From: Malus domestica
Taxonomy: Eukaryota; Streptophyta; Magnoliopsida; Rosales; Rosaceae
Length of the DNA: 64,000 nucleotides
Reading direction: 5' to 3'
Assembly: GCF_042453785.1 (NCBI RefSeq)
Contig: NC_091661.1
Span: forward strand, 31,611,501-31,675,500
The position numbers were made by a program, and so were the translations under genes. Below, piece by piece: positions 47,591-57,835 of this stretch (positions are counted from its first letter, which is position 1; every line of letters starts with the position of its first letter). The notes below the pieces were generated by a model, which saw nothing but the letters and a program-made list of their open reading frames with translations, was not told the DNA's origin and ran no database searches.

Positions 47591-48768
47591 TAAACTAAGA
47601 ACTTATTTGGATGTGCTTTTAAAATGATTGAAAATGTTTTTAGAGAAATTGTTTTTGGGTTCCAAAAGCCCTTTAAGTGTTTTATGTAAGAAGCACTAGT
47701 TATGTGCTTCTTTCAGGAAACATTTTAAGTGATTTTTCAATATTTACTTGCATTTTTACTAAGAATTTGTTCAAAAAATATTTTCACTAAAAGTGTTTTC
47801 AGTTATTTTAAAGAGGTATTTATCAATTTCCCCTTGAACTTCTAACTATTGGCCAATTTCTCCCCTCAACTTTAATTTTGGCCAATTTCCCCCCTCAACT
47901 CTCATAATTAGTCAATTTCCCCCCTCAACTTTAATTTGGCCAATTTCTCCCCTCAACTCTCATAATTAGTCACTTTGCACCCTACTGTTAATTTTTTAAT
48001 TTGATCATAATTAAACAAGTGTGTGTAAGAAACTAAATAAAATGTATGTTAATCATTTTCCTATGTCTTTATCCTATTACAAATAGATTAAAATTTAGAA
48101 TTTTACAATTTATCATAGATAGTATTATTAGTCATAACAAATCAGTATGGAGTAATTTTATTTGATTTTTTACTATACAAAATTGATAACGAAAAGGATT
48201 GATGTGTACATTTTTGTATGTGAATACAATTTTCTTTATAAAAGTGAAAGCTAAATTCAAGTAAATTGTGGAGAATCGAGCTTTAGTGCAAAAATGGCTA
48301 GTCAATTCATAATTTTCGACTCCTTATTAAGAATAACACATTTTATTGAAATAGGTCTGATCCATGAGTTTAGGATTATTATTTCTTCTTCTACATGCTT
48401 TAAACCCGATTCATAACTTTTTCTTATAATCAACCCATATCACATACTAATTGTATTATGTTATTGTACATTTTACCCTATATTATGCAGGTGAGTTTAT
48501 GTTAATTTTAGTACTTTGTTGGAAGTTATTAGAAAGATTGAAAGAAAAAAAAAAGAATAGATGGAAAAAAAAAAAAAAAAACAGTAGAGTGCAAATTGAC
48601 TAATTATGAGAGTTGAGGGGGGAAATTGGCCAAATTAAAGTTGAGGGGGGAAATTGACTAATTATGAGAGTTGAGAGGGGAAATTGGCCAATGATCACAA
48701 GTTCAGAGGGGGAATTGATGAATACCTCTATTTTAAAAGCACATTTAAACAAACCATAAAGTTCTTCT
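47590..48768. mobile_element. Tourist-like MITE split by a later insertion
   Basis: The left part (AACTTATTTGGATGTGCTTTTAAAATG, 47,597 onward, up to TTTTCAGTTATTTTAAA) and the right part (AAAAGCACATTTAAACAAACC, to about 48,765) together match the 42.1-kb MITE in order and motif. A 916-bp element lies between them. This older copy therefore received a second transposon near its right terminal repeat. Confidence 0.65.
47813..48728. mobile_element. 916-bp foldback element with long inverted ends and 9-bp target duplication
   Basis: Termini GAGGTATTTATC and GATGAATACCTC are inverted repeats. The inverted region runs on for about 150 bases and is built of tandem blocks CAATTTCCCCCCTCAACT and TCTCATAATTAGTCA. 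The 9-bp direct repeat TATTTTAAA flanks it (47804-47812 and 48729-48737), a Mutator-type target size. The centre is AT-rich without a coding frame. Confidence 0.85.
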
Positions 48769-48800
48769 TGGCATATTCGTATTTAGAAAGTCAAAGAAAC

Positions 48801-48930
48801 AAATGGGCCTTTTTCAGAATTTGCCGTGGCCCAAAAATCAGTCACACCACCGATCCGAATGGGCTTTCTTTTGGGGCAACTCCCACACTACCAACTCTGC
48901 GATATAAAACCCCAATTTCCAAAACCCTAG
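48801..48930 (+). promoter_or_regulatory. Ribosomal-protein-type promoter: site II motifs, TATA and telo-box
   Basis: TGGGCC at about 48,804, GGCCCA at 48,828 and TGGGCT at 48,860 are site II elements. GATATAAAA at 48,901 is TATA-like, and AAACCCTAG at 48,922 is a telo-box. The combination of site II and telo-box is the known signature of plant ribosomal-protein promoters (bound by TCP and telo-box factors) and fits the gene downstream. Confidence 0.75.
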
Positions 48931-48998
48931 TTTCCTCCTCCATTCTCTCCGTTGCTTCTGTGTTGCGCTACCCATCCAAGTCTTTCGTGAGCGATACA

Positions 48999-50410
48999 AT
49001 GTCGACCGCCGAGCTTGCTTGCTCCTACGCCGCCATGATCCTTCAGGATGATGGCATCGCCGTCACTGTGAGCACCGCTCCTCATTTCGTTCTGTGCTTT
49101 TAATCTCTATGATTTACTTCTTCATACCCGCTGGGTTTATGCTAATCAGTAACTAATCACCTCATAAGCCACTTATTAATATATGCATTCTGTTTACAAT
49201 CCCTAGCATAATCCAGATTACCATTATAATTTAATTGCTAATTAAAAAATTTGATGTATGGTGGGTGATTGTGTTAGAAAATTGTATGTTTAGGATCATT
49301 TCGTTCGTTTGTATGAATATATAAACCTTGTAACTTATCTGTTTATGCAGTTTATATATAACTTATGACGTAGGTTTTTGGGTTTCTTTCGTTAGATTGG
49401 TGAAAGGGGTAATGCTAGGGAGACTAAATTTGCTAACTAAATGATGTGTCACCAATATGATTGAGCACGTTAATCAATGCTTAAGTAATAAACCAATCAT
49501 CAACTTCCATGTCACAATGTGAAAAAAAATAGGATATGCCCTTTGGTTTGTTTTTGTAGCTAGATTATTGGTTTCTTTATTTCCGTGTAGGATAATCCAG
49601 ATTACCATTTAAATTTAATTGCTAATTATAAAATTTGTGTTACAAAATTATATGTTTAAGATCATATTGCTCGTTTATATGAATATATAAACCATATAAT
49701 TTATCTGTTTATACATTTTGTATATTGCTTAGGATGTAGATTTTCGGGTTTCTTTTGTTAGAGTGGTGAAAGGAAGCCAGAATACACAATGTAAAAACAA
49801 TAGGAAATGCCCCTTTGGTTTAGTAGTTGTACCTTTCGTTTTGAAATTTATTTTACAATGAATTTTAATAGGCTGAGAAGATCGCGGCCTTGGTGAAATC
49901 GGCTAATGTGTCGGTGGAGTCATACTGGCCTGGCCTCTTTGCCAAGCTTGCAGAAAATAAAAACCTCGAGGACCTTTTCTTGAATGCTTGCGCTAGTGGT
50001 GGTTCAGCTCCCGTAGCTGTGACTGCTTCTGCTGGTGGTGCAGGTGGTGCTGCCAGTGCCGCTGCTCCTGCAGTTGAGGAGAAGAAGGTAAGAATATCAT
50101 CTCTGCTCATAATTCGTTCTCTATGTTTATTGTTATAGATCCAAGAGAGTGTGATGATTATTGCCTTTCGAATTTGAGTTTGATGATACTGTGATGCTTT
50201 GGCATTTGCTTTCCGCAGTAGACTTACAGGCTGGTAGTGTTGTAGTTTATATGTTGTGTTCTATGATTCTTCCAGACTTCAACTTTCGTTGACAGTAAAG
50301 GATGACACTTGTTCCATTGATGTTGTTATCTAAATTTTCCGGTTCTGTATTTGCAGGAAGAAGCAAAGGAAGAGAGCGATGATGACATGGGATTCAGCTT
50401 GTTTGATTAG
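48999..50410 (+). CDS. RPP1: 60S acidic ribosomal protein P1, 112 aa
   Basis: Three coding exons join in frame: 48999-49067, 49872-50087 and 50357-50410. The protein forms the lateral stalk of the 60S subunit with P0 and P2 and recruits translation GTPases. The N-terminal dimerisation part starts [20 protein letters not shown] and continues with [20 protein letters not shown], the P1-specific wording. A flexible Ala/Gly/Pro hinge follows (about residues 70-92). The acidic end [13 protein letters not shown] carries the conserved GFSLFD for GTPase binding. Length and layout are those of plant P1. Intron 1 contains a partial internal duplication. The promoter has site II and telo-box motifs. No defect. 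Confidence 0.96.
49208..49833. repeat. Duplicated block inside RPP1 intron 1, one copy carrying an insertion
   Basis: Block 1 (49208-49561) and block 2 (49592-49833) share ATAATCCAGATTACCATT, TTAATTGCTAATTA, TATGAATATATAAACC, TTTATCTGTTTAT and TTAGA(T/G)TGGTGAAAG, all in the same order. Both end with an AATAGGA(T/A)ATGCCC(C)TTTGGTTT motif. Block 1 holds about 100 extra bases (49,409-49,510, starting GGTAATGCTAGGGAGACT) that look like a MITE insertion absent from block 2. Confidence 0.7.
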
Positions 50411-50780
50411 AGGTTTTCTTATCCGTTGTGTTCTTTTTTTCTCTTTAGGCAATTCATGAACAATTCTATTCCAAATTTTGGTTCGAAACTGAGAAAAATT
50501 TCGAAATGTTGTACGTTGATGTTGCTTTCACTTACTTATCAAAAGCTTTTAGCTTAGCCATTATCTGGAAGATTCGATCGTGTTTACAACATACAACTCT
50601 AGCAGAAGTGCTGAGCTAGCTTTATCAACTTGCATTAATTTAGAATGTTGACGAACATTCAGTCCCAAAATTTCGTCAACTTAAAGAATCACAAACACTG
50701 CATCCTACCTAGAATAAAATACTGCATAACCTCCCAATTACAATAGAAAGATTTATTTATTCACCCAAACCTAGCTAGAA
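50411..50780. other. RPP1 3' UTR and spacer
   Basis: 3' UTR of the RPP1 gene and AT-rich spacer up to the lectin-like pseudogene on the other strand. Confidence 0.45.
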
Positions 50781-50783
50781 TTA

Positions 50784-51640
50784 TTGAATTAATCCATTGT
50801 TGATCAGGGTTCGATGTGGGTTCCCCCAAAGTGATACTTGGGTCTTCTTTTTCTTGCATGAAGGATCCAAAATGTTTCGATCCTGAGATGGTGCCGTTCT
50901 CGTTGAAGTACCAAATCCTGTTCCGGTTCTCTTCGCAGTTTGAGATGACGGGTATTGGATAATCGACGGTGATGCAGAGTTGGGATAGACAAGGTCTGGT
51001 TAGACAGGTCGAATGGTATGGTCAGGATAATATGACCACAATTGAGTAACAGGACCGTCATTAGAATCTTTACACGGAGTCGTGTACAACTTGTTTGAAG
51101 ACAGATTACCCTCCATGCAATAACCACTATCAAACCCTCTGATTTTAGTTATCAGATGCTTGACTGACTTGCCGAAACTCCAAAACTGGTCGGCCAACTC
51201 CTGATCCGTGTACAAAAGATAGACCTTGAAATATATAACTTCCTTTCCTTCTTGTAAGTCTTTCCTCTGACAAAACCGACGACCTTGATGCTCATACAAT
51301 ATCTATCCTTCCACACTATCTTCCCATCTGTTTGGAAGGTCCATTGTTGGTTGGGTTCCCTGTTATTGCACAGCTTATGTAAATAGGTCGAGTTATCACT
51401 TCCCTTGAGACATTTGCTATCAAAGCCAACAAACTGTCCAGCGACATGTATCAGATACATTTGATTGGAGTACTCATTAGATGGACGTCGACACCCACCG
51501 CTCCCGAGGTTGCGGCCATGCACACAGTAAGCTTTAATATAAAAAATACTAGCACTTTCATCATCATGTTTAGGCGCTGAATTCGACGAGTTTGGTGAAG
51601 AAGAAAGGATCAAAGGCCTGACTTGAAAGTTATGCAGCAC
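50784..51640 (-). pseudogene. Ricin-B-type (beta-trefoil) lectin-like sequence, frame-broken
   Basis: The minus strand encodes a beta-trefoil lectin-like sequence spread over three frames. Characteristic QxW motifs are seen in order: NQQW (about 51,341), DQFW (about 51,180), TQLW (about 51,035), NRIW and DQQW (both below 51,000). Conserved features such as CNNREPNQQWTF and HTIRP accompany them. Frame changes fall near 51,240 and near 51,000, and a signal peptide or clear start is missing, so the gene is not functional as read. No ribosome-inactivating A-chain is present next to it. Whether it came from a stand-alone lectin or from a two-chain protein cannot be told. It lies head-to-head with an F-box fragment, both apparently left by rearrangement. 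Sequencing indels could explain part of the damage. Confidence 0.65.
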
Positions 51641-51660
51641 CAGAGGAACATAGGCTGTGA

Positions 51661-52190
51661 GAATAAAAGGTATGGTTTACGATCAATGGCCTAACACTCA
51701 AAACGGGTTCATGGAAGACTGTCGGAGGAGACCACCTCGAGGCTGCCTTGGTAGAAAGCCGTGAGCGAGGGTGCTTCTTAAATGGAGCTCTAACAAGGGA
51801 CCAAAATTCTGGTCCTTTGATTTCGCACAGGGGAAATGTCATTCGTTTTCCTTTATTATGCATAAAGAATATGCTACAGATGCGGGAGTGGGGACTATTG
51901 GAAATCGACTTTTCTTTCACACTTTCTGTCATAATCTTACAAGTTCCTGCCATCCTAACTTGGAAGACAACGATGGTGATGTCTTGATGCGATCGAGTGA
52001 ATGTGACTTGGTATTATATATACCTAAGGAAGAGGAAGAGGAAGAAGCCACATGCATGATTGTGCTCGACATTCCTGGTATTAAAAAACGTTGGCTCTAT
52101 TCGTGGAAGCGGTTATGTACGTGGAAACTAGTCTAGCTCATTCATTTGATTTCAAGCATACCAACTGGTAATGTTACCCTTTTAGTTCCT
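51661..52190 (+). pseudogene. F-box/FBA gene fragment (3' half), deleted copy of the 58.9-kb pseudogene
   Basis: Lies in the same orientation as the F-box pseudogene at 58,861-60,133 and closely similar to its second half. Shared blocks include TTCATGGAAGA, GGGTGCTTCTTAAATGGAGC, TGGTCCTTTGATTTCGC and GGTGACTTGGTATTATATA-like sequence. It has no F-box, lacks about 25 bases after the GGAGCTCTA block, and lacks about 120 bases after CTTGGA(A/G)GA. Frames are mixed. The longest part reads PKFWSFDFAQGKCHSFSF through LVLYIPKEEEEEE. Here the CTAAGGAAG stretch is intact, whereas the 58.9-kb copy lacks one A. Confidence 0.8.
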
Positions 52191-52977
52191 TGCTCTTTTT
52201 ATTAATGTAACCATGTAACGTAAATTTCGTACAAATGAAAATAGTGACTGTTATCCAGTGTTATTTAAATTTATATTACTTGTTCTCGATCTATTTCTCC
52301 TTTCATGATCATGTATGTTTGTGTGTGGTGTATATACTCAACCCGATCAATATAAACCCAAGCTATAACTTTCTTATTTGGTTTTTCATATTTACTCATT
52401 GATTCAGCTTCACGTGCGTGACACGTGACTTATTTTGACAGAAGTTATGATATAAGAATAGATCTACTGAGAGAAGAATTGGGAGGGGGAGAACGTTGGG
52501 GAGGAGATAGGGGTTACTCCAAAATATATACGTCAAATTTCTTTCTGAAAGCATTTTTGTTTTATTTATTTTTAATTCTATAATAATTTATAAATTTGTA
52601 AGAGAAAAAGTCTTTATAAAAATCCATCCACATCATAAACCAAATCTACACAAATGTTTAAACATTCATACGAAATTCTTAACACTTTGTTTGGGTGAGA
52701 AAATTTAAGATTACTAAGAAATTTTAAAAAGACGAAAATTCAAAATGATTGAATTTTAGTTTTTAAAATTTGTGAAAATTTTTATTTGGTTAACCTAAAA
52801 GAACAATTGAATTTGAATACAAAATTTGTTATCTTAAACTTTAGAATTTAAGGTCCCAAATTCTAAGTTTTTTCAACATGAGATTCTAAATTAATTTCAA
52901 ATTTATAAATTTTTATTTTTATTCAAATTTCAAATTTATTTACCTCATTCTATAAAAGTTCATATAAAATCTATTGA
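52191..52977. other. AT-rich spacer
   Basis: No gene. 52,690-52,960 is a low-GC stretch with AAATTTTAAG-type repeats, possibly an old MITE. Confidence 0.4.
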
Positions 52978-53613
52978 CCAACAACAACAACAACAACAAC
53001 AAAGCCTTTTCCCACTAAGTGGGGTCGGCTATATGAATCCTAGAACGCCATTGCGCTCGGTTTTGTGTCATGTCCTCCGTTAGATCCAAGTACTCTAAGT
53101 CTTTTCTTAGAGTATCTTCCAAAGTTTTCCTAGGTCTTCCTCTACCCCTTCGGCCCTGAACCTCTGTCCCGTAGTCACATCTTCGAACCGGAGCGTTATT
53201 CGGCCTTCTTTGCACATGTCCAAATCACCGGAACCGATTTTCTCTCATCTTTCCTACAATTTCGGCTACTCCTACTTTACCTCGGATATCCTCATTCCCA
53301 ATCTTATCCTTTCTCGTGTGCCCACACATCCCACGAAGCATCCTCATCTCCGCTACACCCATTTTGTGTACGTGTTGATGCTTCACCGCCCAACATTCTG
53401 TGCCATACAACATCGCTGGCCTTATTGCCGTCCTATAAAATTTTCCCTTGAGCTTCAGTCGCCTACGACGGTCACACAACACGCCGGATGCATTCTTACA
53501 CTTCATCCATCCAGCTCGTATTCTATGGTTGAGATCTCCATCTAATTCTCCGTTCTCTTGCAAGATAGATCCTAGGTAGCGAAAACGGTCGCTTTTTGTG
53601 ATCTTCGCTAGAT
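52978..53613 (-). mobile_element. RTE-type LINE, 5'-truncated, 3' CAA/TTG tail
   Basis: The minus strand encodes the C-terminal end of an RTE-clade ORF2. It reads FRYLGSILQENGELDGDLNH, then TAIRPAMLYGTECWAVKHQH, MRMLRGMCGHTRKDKIGNED, WRSRIHIADPT and stop. One in-frame TGA (53225-53227, probably from a Trp codon before FGHVQRR) breaks it. The 3' end is a short CAA array on the plus strand (52978-53002), as usual for plant RTE elements. The endonuclease and catalytic reverse-transcriptase motifs are missing. The 5' edge is fused directly to an LTR fragment. Confidence 0.88.
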
Positions 53614-53838
53614 TGCTCCAGTCATTAGTGTGGATAAGTATATAAATGGATAGAGATAGGAAAGCAAACACAAGATGTACGTGGTTCACCCAGATTGGCT
53701 ACGTCCACGGAATAGAAGAGTTCTCATTAATTGTGAAGGGTTTACACAAGTACATAGGTTCAAGCTCTCCTTTAGTGAGTACAAGTGAATGATTTAGTAC
53801 AAATGACATTAGGAAATATTGTGGGAGAATGATCTCGT
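53614..53838 (-). mobile_element. LTR fragment, inverted relative to the solo LTR at 39.3 kb
   Basis: Reading the minus strand gives the same succession as 39,550-39,780: ACAATATTTCC, TGTCATTTGTACTAAATCATTCAC, CCTATGTACTTGTGTAAACC, GTGGACGTAGCC, GGTGAACCACGTACATCTTG, and CACACTA...GGA(G/A)CAATCTAG. It is cut on both sides, by the RTE remnant on the left and by the next element at about 53,838. Confidence 0.8.
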
Positions 53839-55009
53839 AATCACGAAACTTCTAAGTATCGGAGTGTGGTGTCGTCTTGACTTGCCTTATCTGTCTCATA
53901 GGTAGATGTGGCATCTTCTCTGGAAGTACTCTTCCTCCATCCAGGGGTGGTATCTTTAACTGGTGGAGATGCACAAGGTAATGTATCAATTTCACTTGAA
54001 GCTTACTTGTAGTTTCAGGCTTGGTCAAGCGCGATACAAACCATGTAGTAGGAGTCCCCCAAGTCGCCGAGCTAGGGGGTCTGCTGAAAGAGGTGACAGA
54101 CAAGGTAAGCAATCAGAGCTCCGACTGATTGTTCACCTTCTCCCCATCTTGCAGCAGCATGAAGGATAAAGAGAAGAAAAATGAGAAGAGATGATATGAG
54201 ATACTTTTGCTTTTGAAGAAGTAACTTTCCACAGGCTTATTCTTAAACTGAGCTGGAGGGTTTTCTGGTTTCCTCCAGAGTATAAGGCCGACTGAAGAAT
54301 TTGAGGGTCAAAACAAGTCCATCAAATCTAGAGTACGTTCCACCCTGCTGATATGGGATACTTTTGCTTTTGACAGAGTAATGGATGTATCGGCACGTGT
54401 GCTGTTACGCTTGTCTCCACATGCTTCCTTGTATCCTTCGCACTTGCCCTATCTGTTCCTCAAGCAGATGCGGAATCTTCCCTGGAAACATAAGATGTTG
54501 AAGATGAGTACTCGAGAGCAATGCCAGGTAAGTAATCAGGTAAGGGGTTCCAGGCAGTCAGTTCCTGGCTGGAAGCTTGATTCCAAGTGCTGACTGATTG
54601 CTCTCTTTCTCCTTGTCTTGCAGGTAAAAACAAGGCCAAAGGAAAAGACAGGGAAAAAGCATGATATGGGATACTCTTGCTTTTAACCCTGATGATATGA
54701 GATATTCTTGCTCTAGTATAGCTTGTTTGCAGAGGTATTATCGGGGGGAAAGAAAGCTGAATATTTCGAAAGGCTTCGTTGGGAGTGCCCTCTCAGATAT
54801 GATGAAGGGTTGAGCATTTTTGCAGGTCTGCCTGTCCGTTGGGGATGGAGGTCGACATATATAGGAGTCTCCCTAACAAGTAGTACTGCTATTCCTTTAC
54901 CCTGCTTGGTCATAGCACGGTAGTGGGAGCTGCCAGTTTCACATGTTTTAACTCTGTCAGAGCATTTTGAAAAAGTGGTCTGTGGTATCTGGCTCTCGAG
55001 ATTCGGAGA

Positions 55010-56840
55010 ACGATGCCTCTTCGATTTTTGAGAAAGCAATCATGCTGGGGGTCTGACTCTCGAGATTCGGAGAGCAGTGTCTCTTCGATTTTTGAGAAAG
55101 TAATCATGTTGGGAGTCTGGCTCTCGAGATTCGGAGGGCGGTGCCTCTTCGATTTTGGAGCAAGCAATCTTGTTGGGAGTGTTGTCTCGAATGTGAGTAA
55201 AGGTTGGGCATGTTTGCTAGTCTACCTTGCCACGAAGCACAAAGGTTGACACACAGGGACTTTCCAATTATCCAGCAATGGTACTGTTCCTTTACCCTCT
55301 CTTCGATTTTGAGAAAGTAGTCATGTTGGGAGTCTGGCTCTCGAGATTCGGAGGACGGTGCCTCTTCGATTTTGGAGCAAGCAATCTTGTTGGGAGTGTT
55401 TTCTCGAATGTGAGTAAAGGTTGGGCATGTTTGCTAGTCTACCTTGCCACGAAGCACAGAGGTTGACAAACAGGGACTTTCCAATTATCCAACAGTGGTA
55501 CTGTTCCTTTACCCTTGCGGGTAATAATATGGTAGCTAGACCTTCAAAATTTATGTGTCTAAACTTTGTTAGTGCTGTTTCTTTGCTATTCTTTTACCTT
55601 TCTTGGTCAGAGCGATGTAGTGGGAGCTGCAAACTTCACGTGCTCAACTTTGGCAGAGAACTTTGGCAAAGTTATCTGTGGTACCCATGAACTATTGTTG
55701 TGTGTGGGAAGTGGGTGATTGAACAGTAAGATTCATGTGCTTTCTACTTCACCAGAAGTCTTCGACAGAATGCCCATAATTTCTGCAAAGCTGAGTGTGC
55801 GTGTGACAGGTGCTGACAAGGCTAGAAAAGTAGGTGCCTCTTCGATTTCTGAGATCGGCCCTCGTGGTCTCTGAGCAGCCCAGCTTTTGAGAAAGCGAGC
55901 GCCTCTTCGATTGATTCGGAGAACGATGCCTCATCGATTTTTGAGAAAGCAATCATGTTGGGGGTCTAGCTCTCGAAGATTCGGGGAGCAGTGTCTCTTC
56001 GATTTTTGAGAAAGTAATCATGTTGAGAGTCTGGCTCTCGAGATTCGGAGGGCGGTGCCTCTTCGATTTTGGAGCAAGCAATCTTGTTGGGAGTGTTTTC
56101 TCGAATGTGAGTAAAGGTTGGGCATGTTTGCTAGTCTACCTTGCCACGAAGCACAGAGGTTGACAAACAGGGACTTTCCAATTATCCAGCAATGGTACTG
56201 TTCCTTTACCCTCTCTTCGATTTTTAAGAAAGTAGTCATGTTGGGAGTCTGGCTCTCGAGATTCGGAGGACGGTGCCTCTTCGATTTTGGAGCAAGCAAT
56301 CTTATTGGGAGTGTTTTCTCGAATGTGAGTAAAGGTTGGGCATGTTTGCTAGTCTACCTTGCCACGAAGCACAGAGGTTGACACACAGGGACTTTCCAAT
56401 TATCCAGTAGTGGTACTGTTCCTTTACCCTTGTGGGTAATAATATGGTAGCTAGACCTTCAAAATTTATGGGTCTAAACTTTGTTAGTGCTGTTTCTTTG
56501 CTATTCTTTTACCCTTCTTGGTCAGAGCGATGTAGTGGGAGCTGCAAGCTTCACGTGCTCAACTTTGGCAGAGAACTTTGGCAAAGTTTTCTGTGGTACC
56601 CATGAGCTATTGTTGCGTGTGGGAAGTGTGTGATTGAACAGTAAGATTCATGTGTTTTCTACTTCCCCAGAAGTCTTCGACAGAATGCCCATAATTTCCG
56701 CAAAGCTGAGTGTGCGTGTGACAGGTGCTGACAAGGCTGGAAAAGTAGGTGCCTCTTCGATTTCTGAGATCGGCCATCGTGGTCTCTGGGGAGCCCAGCT
56801 TTTGAGAAAGCGGGCGCCTCTTCGATTTCTGAGATCAGCC
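55010..56840. repeat. Macro-tandem repeat: about 914-bp unit, two copies, each with two 215-bp subunits
   Basis: GATTTTTGAGAAAGTAATCATG at 55,087 recurs at 56,001, and GTAATAATATGGTAGCTAGACC at 55,521 recurs at 56,436. Both offsets are 914-915. Within each unit a 215-bp subunit (GGCTCTCGAGATTCGGAGG, GGTTGGGCATGTTTGCTAG, CCAATTATCCA, TGTTCCTTTACCC) occurs twice, at about 55,094 and 55,305 and again at about 56,008 and 56,220. The copies differ by scattered substitutions. Confidence 0.85.
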
Positions 56841-56975
56841 TTCGAGGTCTTTGAGCAGCCCAACTTTTGAGAAAGCAAACGCCTCTTCGATTTCTGAGAT
56901 CAACCCTCGTGATCTCTAAGCAGCCCAGCTTTTGAGAAAGCAAACGCCTCTTCGATTTCTGAGCAGGCGCCTCTT
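56751..56975. repeat. 65-bp tandem repeats (CTCTTCGATTTCTGAGATC)
   Basis: Units start at 56751, 56816, 56881 and 56946, a period of exactly 65. Each has GCCTCTTCGATTTCTGAG near the start; the first three continue with CAGCTTTTGAGAAAGC or CAACTTTTGAGAAAGC. A truncated fifth start is at 56969. The same motif is scattered through the larger repeats upstream. Confidence 0.85.
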
Positions 56976-57124
56976 CGATTTCTGAAGCTCCGTCGAGTGC
57001 AGATTTTTATAGGGGCTGGCATTAAGTTCCAAAGCACACTTGAATCTCCACCAGTAGAAGCTTCATTCTTGCACTTCTAAGATCTTGATTTGTCCGACCT
57101 CTTCTCTCTTCAACACCTTTGAAA

Positions 57125-57799
57125 ATGTCTGGCCCCTCCGACCGTCGTTTTGACTTGAACCTTGTTGAAGAGGCAGCCCCGCCTTCTCCAGACAACATAT
57201 GGCGCCCATCCTTCGTCTCCCCTACTGGTCCTCTTACTGTTGGGGATTCCGTGATGAAGAATGATATGACCGCTGCGGTGGTGGCCAGGAACCTTCTCAC
57301 TCCCAAAGATAACAGACTACTTTCCAAACGGTCTGATGAGTTAGCTGTTAAGGATTCGCTGGCTCTCAGTGTTCAGTGTGCAGGTTCTGTGTCTAATATG
57401 GCCCAACGCCTATTTGCTCGAACCCGCCAAGTTGAATCATTGGCGGCTGAAGTGATGAGTCTCAAACAGGAGATTAGAGGGCTCAAGCATGAGAATAAAC
57501 AGTTGCACCGGCTCGCACATGACTATGCTACAAACATGAAGAGGAAGCTTGACCAGATGAAGGAAACTGATGGTCAGGTTTTACTTGATCATCAGAGATT
57601 TGTGGGTTTGTTCCAAAGGCATTTATTGCCTTCGTCTTCTGGGGTTGTACCGCGTAATGAAGCTCCAAATGATCAACCTCTGATGCCTCCTCCTTCTAGG
57701 GTTCTGTCCAGTACTGAGGCTCCAAATGATCCCCCTCCGGTGCCTTCTCTTTCTGGGGCTCTACCGACTGCTGAGACTTCTCCTAAGCAACCTTTGTGA
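57125..57799 (+). CDS. Element-borne coiled-coil protein, 224 aa, unknown function
   Basis: Single uninterrupted frame. The ATG at 57125 is used because the open frame upstream starts with TTG only. The product begins MSGPSDRRFDLNLVEEAAPP and has a Pro-containing N-terminal part (PSPDNIWRPSFVSPTGPLTV). A long heptad-rich helix follows (about residues 95-165: ESLAAEVMSLKQEIRGLKHE). It ends in a Pro-rich tail with three imperfect copies of a unit containing EAPND(Q/P)P and VPS or PPS. It sits directly after a TATA box and short leader at the end of a repeat-rich element. The coiled coil with disordered ends resembles accessory or gag-like proteins of non-autonomous retroelements, but no known domain is present. 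I recall similar sequences as repeated hypothetical proteins of Rosaceae genomes, unverified here. Confidence 0.65.
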   Translation: MSGPSDRRFDLNLVEEAAPPSPDNIWRPSFVSPTGPLTVGDSVMKNDMTAAVVARNLLTPKDNRLLSKRSDELAVKDSLALSVQCAGSVSNMAQRLFARTRQVESLAAEVMSLKQEIRGLKHENKQLHRLAHDYATNMKRKLDQMKETDGQVLLDHQRFVGLFQRHLLPSSSGVVPRNEAPNDQPLMPPPSRVLSSTEAPNDPPPVPSLSGALPTAETSPKQPL

Positions 57800-57835
57800 A
57801 GGCTCCCTCTTGTGTGTTTATTTTGACTCATGTAT

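Larger units (their letters stand above)
53839..57835 (+). mobile_element. Large unclassified repetitive element with nested tandem repeats and one ORF
   Basis: Non-coding sequence to about 57,000 made largely of direct repeats, then TTTTTATAGGGG (about 57,003), a TATA-like box, a short leader, and a 224-codon ORF. After the ORF the element ends within about 35 bases, where an unrelated inverted repeat begins. The TATA box and leader followed by an ORF suggest the 3' part of an LTR plus the start of an internal region, or a non-autonomous retroelement. No gag zinc knuckle, protease, reverse transcriptase or integrase is present. Class and ends are uncertain. Confidence 0.6.

Noticed and set aside
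55010-56975. Repeat-array protein genes (several 80-100-codon frames on both strands)
   Set aside because: Frames recur only because the DNA repeat recurs; they lack starts, splice sites and domains.
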